In this document: one piece after another, positions 8,515 to 11,270 of the stretch
Position numbering within the stretch: position 1 is the stretch's first letter
How the letters are laid out: each line of letters opens with the position of its first letter
Source: Asterionellopsis glacialis
Lineage: Eukaryota; Bacillariophyta; Plagiogrammaphyceae; Rhaphoneidales; Asterionellopsidaceae
Direction: 5' to 3'
NCBI GenBank assembly: GCA_014885115.2
Contig: WKLE02003064.1
Coordinates: 1-11,270, forward strand
Length of the DNA: 11,270 nt
Program-made: the position numbers and the translations under genes
Notes under the pieces: generated by a model
What the model saw: the letters and a program-made list of their open reading frames with translations, nothing else
Databases searched by the model: none
What the model was told of the DNA's origin: nothing

Positions 8515-8664
8515 CCAATTTTGTATAGGACAACCTGTGACAAAGAGCCTTTGAAACAATGAAAGAAGTCATAAGTAGAGAAATGCTATTAGCATTCACT
8601 GACTTGCACAAAGAATTCCATATATATATACTAATGCAAGCAACTATCAATTAGGTACAATTTG
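8498..8664 (+). pseudogene. Ty3/Gypsy RT end and RNase H start
   Basis: This is the continuation of the Gypsy pol cut at 1536. It reads MVYNKANFV, then QRAFETMKEVISREMLLAF, TDLHKEFHIY, and, after a frame change in an AT tract (8620-8630), ASNYQLGTI. This is the normal RT-to-RNase H passage of Ty3/Gypsy elements. Stops lie at 8526-8528 and 8538-8540. The first RNase H catalytic Asp (usual TDAS) appears as Asn (AAT, 8633-8635), and two extra bases sit in the AT tract. Similarity ends near 8662; the remainder of RNase H and all of integrase are gone. Confidence 0.82.
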
Positions 8665-8676
8665 AAGTACACTCCC

Positions 8677-8891
8677 TGTAGGACACTCTTGAGGATGGAT
8701 GATTGATGCGTGGGCAAGCAGACGGACTCACAGAAATTTACCATTTACTAATTTTCCTGATTTCTTACTACTTACTAGATTGCCAGATATTCTCTGGATT
8801 AAACTAAGCTCATAATTATCATCACCAAATAAAAGTCTTCTTTTCTTTTGTGTGTTGATTGTCTGGTTTTTGTGTTGTGCTGCCGTCAACA
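8677..8891 (+). repeat. Probable LTR of a Ty3/Gypsy element
   Basis: A stretch that starts TGTAGGACAC and can be ended at GTCAACA, giving the usual TG...CA termini. It holds an AATAAA followed by a T/GT-rich tract, as in the R-U5 part of an LTR, and a gag gene follows 60 bp later. There is no second copy in the window, so the ends are guesses. The sequence after 8891 (CTAGCAGCATAGAGC) was checked for a tRNA primer-binding site; only the end resembles the initiator-Met site, too weak to call. Confidence 0.4.
8828..8833 (+). terminator. Polyadenylation signal in the probable LTR
   Basis: AATAAA followed within about 10 bases by a TCTTCTTTTCTTTTGTGTG-like tract. This is the order expected for a eukaryotic cleavage and polyadenylation site. 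It supports reading 8677-8891 as an LTR. Confidence 0.4.
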
Positions 8892-8950
8892 CTAGCAGCA
8901 TAGAGCATAGTAACATTACTCCCTCTTTCACAGGATTCTAATTCAAAAAC

Positions 8951-9593
8951 ATGAAGACCTTCTACTCCTCCAATGAGTTTCAGAAGACAGTTCAGGAGTT
9001 GAGTCAACAGTAGACTCTGCTGAATCCTCCTGCAATACCCTTGGTGAAAACAAAGAAGGAGAGGTCCAAGTTGAAGGACAATGACAAAGATTTGTACAAG
9101 ACCATTGAGGTCCAAATCAATCCCTCAGACAAAGGCTCAGATTTGGAGACCATTGAAAAGAGAGTGAAACAATTTGAGGGTGGATCTGCTGAAGAGTGGA
9201 TCCAGTGGAGGATTGAGAATGCTGAAGTTTAGAGACACTATCCCCTTACCAAAGCCTCATCCAAAACTTCCATGGCGCTCACCCTTTCGAAGGGCAGAGC
9301 AAAGCAGCTGTTGCAAGCAGCATATGCCAATCGACAGAGCAAAAATGCAAAGCCTCAAGAAACCAGCCCAAAAATATCCTGAACTGATCTTTGAATTGGT
9401 ACTGAACAACGTAGGCAAGAATGTTTTCTTGTCTAGGCATGCAACAAGGCACCAGAAGAACTACCTTTGCTATCACTTACATCAGAGGGGAAGTTCTAGC
9501 CGCTCCAGGATAAAGTCTGTCCATCAGTTAATCAAAAAAATTGGTGCGTCACTTAAATTCTGTCCTCCACCTGCATATTTTCTTCAGAACTGA
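8951..9593 (+). pseudogene. Ty3/Gypsy gag, capsid part (broken)
   Basis: Gag would form the virus-like particle. ATG 8951 opens a frame that meets TAG at 9011-9013 and continues through VKTKKERSKL, then KRVKQFEGGSAEEWIQW (about 9156-9210), a capsid signature I recall from diatom Gypsy gags. TAG 9230-9232 interrupts it, but the frame continues (HYPLTKAS, then KGRAKQLLQAAYANR) to TGA 9380. The rest is in another frame from about 9360: ELVLNNVGKNVF and HATRHQKNYLCYHLHQRG, then a Pro-rich end at 9593. The match fades near 9590, where the TGACATAAA motifs begin, so gag is truncated there. No zinc knuckle, protease or pol follows. Confidence 0.7.
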
Positions 9594-9749
9594 CATAAAA
9601 AATTGTGCTGAGTGACATAAAACTTTGTCTATTTCATGTACCAGAAAAATGGGTCACATATTTACGTTATACAGACAAATGAGAATTTCTGTTGTGTAAA
9701 TTTATACTGTGTTGGTCATGTTTATTTTTTATATAGTCAAATATTTTAT
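9592..9749. repeat. Inverted TTATGTC-type motifs upstream of transposase
   Basis: GACATAA (the complement of TTATGTC) occurs at 9592-9598 and 9614-9620, 22 bases apart. ATTTCATGTACCA at 9631-9643 is the complement of TGGTACATGAAAT, which differs at one base from TGGTACCTGAAAA at 55-67. The remainder is AT-rich and noncoding. It is probably the subterminal and promoter region of the DNA transposon to the right. The true terminus and any target duplication could not be fixed. Confidence 0.4.
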
Positions 9750-10788
9750 ATGTCTTTGAAAACAAAAAATGCTGTAATTTCTCATCTTTGTTCATGCCAC
9801 AAATTTGTGGATACAAAAACAAGAATCATGAATGGTAATGTTAGACCACGATTGCGTCTTGTTTTTCCAGGTTGTGAAGTATTATGCTATTCATCTAGAT
9901 CCTATACATCACACTTGATGAACAATTCCTTTTGTCTTGCAGTCGATCAGTGGGGTGTCAATATTGACCAACCATCTTCCCACCAAACGATCAATCCTGG
10001 TGAGAGCACCAATCCAACAATATAAACAAAGGCTACAATTCCATACCAGAATGTAACAGACAATTACAATGCTAATCTTGATGATCCTTTGTATCCCTAA
10101 GAAGATGTTGATGATGCTGATATTGAATTTGAACCCAATGTCTTGGTTGATAATCTCCCTGAGCCAATCGTATGTAGCTTTGGTTTGAAAAAAATTCTGT
10201 CTGACAGATCACAAACTTCCAAAGATTTTTCTAAAGAAACAAGATGCTTTGTGAAATTATTACATAAACTTATGCTTATTGGTAGCCCGCTTTATATTTT
10301 TGATGATATTATAAAATGTGCAGTAGATGCTACAATGGCTGGAGTCACGTTTCACTCTAACATGCCTTCTCGTGAAAAAATCATGAGTGATCTTGAAAAG
10401 CATTTCAAAACTTCCTCTATGAAAGCTCAATATTTACCTTATCAATTCGAAGGTAAAGTGTTTGAGTCCTTACCAGTTTTTAACTTCAAGGCAATGCTTG
10501 CATCATTGTTAAATGATGAAAGACTTGTGCAATCAGAAAATTTAGTTATTCAACCTGACTATCTGGTAAAATTCCAAGACAAGTATAGCCTTGATACCCT
10601 TGAAGTGGATCAATTGCATACAGGTACTGTTTGTTGCAATTCCATTAAAGAAACCTGCACTGGGCCAAAGGATGTTTTTGTTTGTATAGTGATGTACATT
10701 GATGGTACTTGCAATGTTGGGATAGCCACGTTCTCCATATATGGAGTCGTAATTGTAGTCATCCATGATCAGCGGGTTGTTAAGTGAG
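9750..10788 (+). pseudogene. Transposase-like gene, possibly Plavaka/CACTA-related (broken)
   Basis: One reading frame spans the region with stops at 10023 (TAA) and 10098 (TAA). The frame is open back to 9636, but ATG 9750 gives a better N-terminus. Residues near 9870-9930 (GCEVLCYSSRSYTSHLMNN) look like a decayed Cys-His zinc finger. An acidic linker (about 10080-10140) follows. The segment from 10143 has KLLHKLMLIGSPLYIFDDIIK, AGVTFHS, FNFKAMLASLLND and VMYIDGT (about 10687). The order (zinc finger, then a conserved domain, then an Asp in xIDGTx) resembles transposase-like proteins I recall from diatoms, and Plavaka transposases with their SDKT motif. After IDGT the pattern is lost, so most of the catalytic domain is missing. 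The family name is tentative. Confidence 0.5.
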
Positions 10789-11270
10789 CTGTTGCCAGTT
10801 GTACTGCTTAGCAACAGTGGGTCTGTCGGTGACCCGTCTGCCTGCACATTAAGTCCCCCTTTCTTTAATTTTCCAGCTTCTCATTCAATTTGTTGGCTTT
10901 TGCTCTACCCCTTTTAAAGAGGGATGCACTGTCTATTTGCCTGAAAAGAAACTTTTTGAAAGCTGGTCCCAGGTCGACTCTGTGTAAAAATAACCAACTA
11001 TGCCTCATTTTTGACCTGTTTTTGCACCCTTGGGCCAAGACCTAATGCTACCTATGCCTGTCCAGAAAGTAAAGAACAAAAAATCAATATTCTCACGGCT
11101 ACCTCATGGATTACTTGTCTATATGGGGTCACATTACAGGTCTGTGGCCACAGAGGGTAATGGAGGGATATAGGTGCCGGTCCATGGGCGCCTGTTCATA
11201 GTAAATCTTGTTTTCACTATTGTGGCCTCTGGGGACAGTTAACAACCTGCAGTAGGCGAGTCGCGAGACT
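10789..11270. other. No recognisable gene
   Basis: No open frame of note on the + strand. On the minus strand, 11269-11129 is open to the window edge for 47 codons without recognisable content. A perfect 14-bp palindrome lies at 11141-11154. Composition is less AT-rich than the region to the left. It may be the inside of a deleted transposon or unrelated flank. Confidence 0.5.

Larger units (their letters stand above)
241..8664 (+). mobile_element. Ty3/Gypsy LTR retrotransposon remnant, interrupted by a LINE
   Basis: Pieces of one pol gene appear in the expected order: protease C-terminus (about 359-594), reverse transcriptase (about 596-1536), then the start of RNase H (8498-8664). The two halves are separated by 6961 bp of LINE sequence, and the reading resumes at the same codons, which are present twice because of the 17-bp target duplication. 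Missing parts are most of gag, the protease active site, the remainder of RNase H and the integrase. No 5' LTR is visible in the window. The element is dead: it has multiple frameshifts and stops and has lost catalytic residues. Confidence 0.8.

Noticed and set aside
8892..8910. Primer-binding site for initiator-Met tRNA after the LTR
   Set aside because: Only the end (AGAGC) agrees with the usual site; matches over 12 bases are near chance.
8728..9115. Two overlapping minus-strand frames (67 and 97 codons)
   Set aside because: They are antisense to the probable LTR and the start of gag, have no recognisable motif, and the + strand reading is recognisable.
8710..10847. Inverted short match: 8710-8731 (GTGGGCAAGCAGACGGACTCAC) against 10829-10847
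   Set aside because: Only about 16 of 19 bases agree with gaps, and the surroundings do not align. Too short to call a terminal or LTR repeat.
1..11270. tRNA, rRNA or CRISPR features
   Set aside because: No cloverleaf-type blocks, rRNA-like conserved stretches or regularly spaced repeats were seen on either strand. The TTATGTC motifs are unevenly spaced and too short.

Overview
This is eukaryotic genomic DNA made almost entirely of decayed, nested transposable elements. No intact cellular gene, RNA gene or CRISPR array is visible. The best guess for the source is a diatom: as I remember them, the LINE-type protein (endonuclease, reverse transcriptase, RNase H and a long C-terminal domain) and the Ty3/Gypsy gag and pol families look like those common in diatom genomes. 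That is recognition from memory, not a database result. The DNA is AT-rich and every long coding stretch is broken by stops or frameshifts.

Layout. (1) 1-240: AT-rich flank with a repeated TTATGTC-type motif. (2) 241-1536: remnant of a Ty3/Gypsy pol gene (end of the protease, then reverse transcriptase). (3) 1537-8497: a 6.96-kb non-LTR retrotransposon (LINE) in the + direction, with a short 5' leader, ORF1, ORF2 and a 3' UTR. It is bounded by a perfect 17-bp direct repeat (1520-1536 and 8498-8514), which is the target site duplication. (4) 8498-8664: the Gypsy pol resumes exactly where it was cut, running into the start of its RNase H, then stops abruptly. (5) 8677-8891: a probable LTR, followed at 8951-9593 by a broken Ty3/Gypsy gag. 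(6) 9592-9749: motifs related to the left flank but inverted. (7) 9750-10788: a broken transposase-like gene, tentatively Plavaka/CACTA-like. (8) 10789-11270: no recognisable gene.

Order of events. A Gypsy element came first. A LINE inserted in its pol gene between the reverse transcriptase and the RNase H, duplicating 17 bp. Later indels, stops and deletions disabled all the elements. The Gypsy parts are in the order pol - LTR - gag, which suggests either a collapsed tandem of two elements or two neighbouring insertions.

The most notable architectural detail is in the LINE. Beyond one in-frame TAG, ORF1 stays in frame to a TAA whose last base is the first base of the ORF2 ATG (TAATG, 3653-3657), the arrangement known for stop-start translational coupling in some non-LTR elements. 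No new defence or catalytic system was found.
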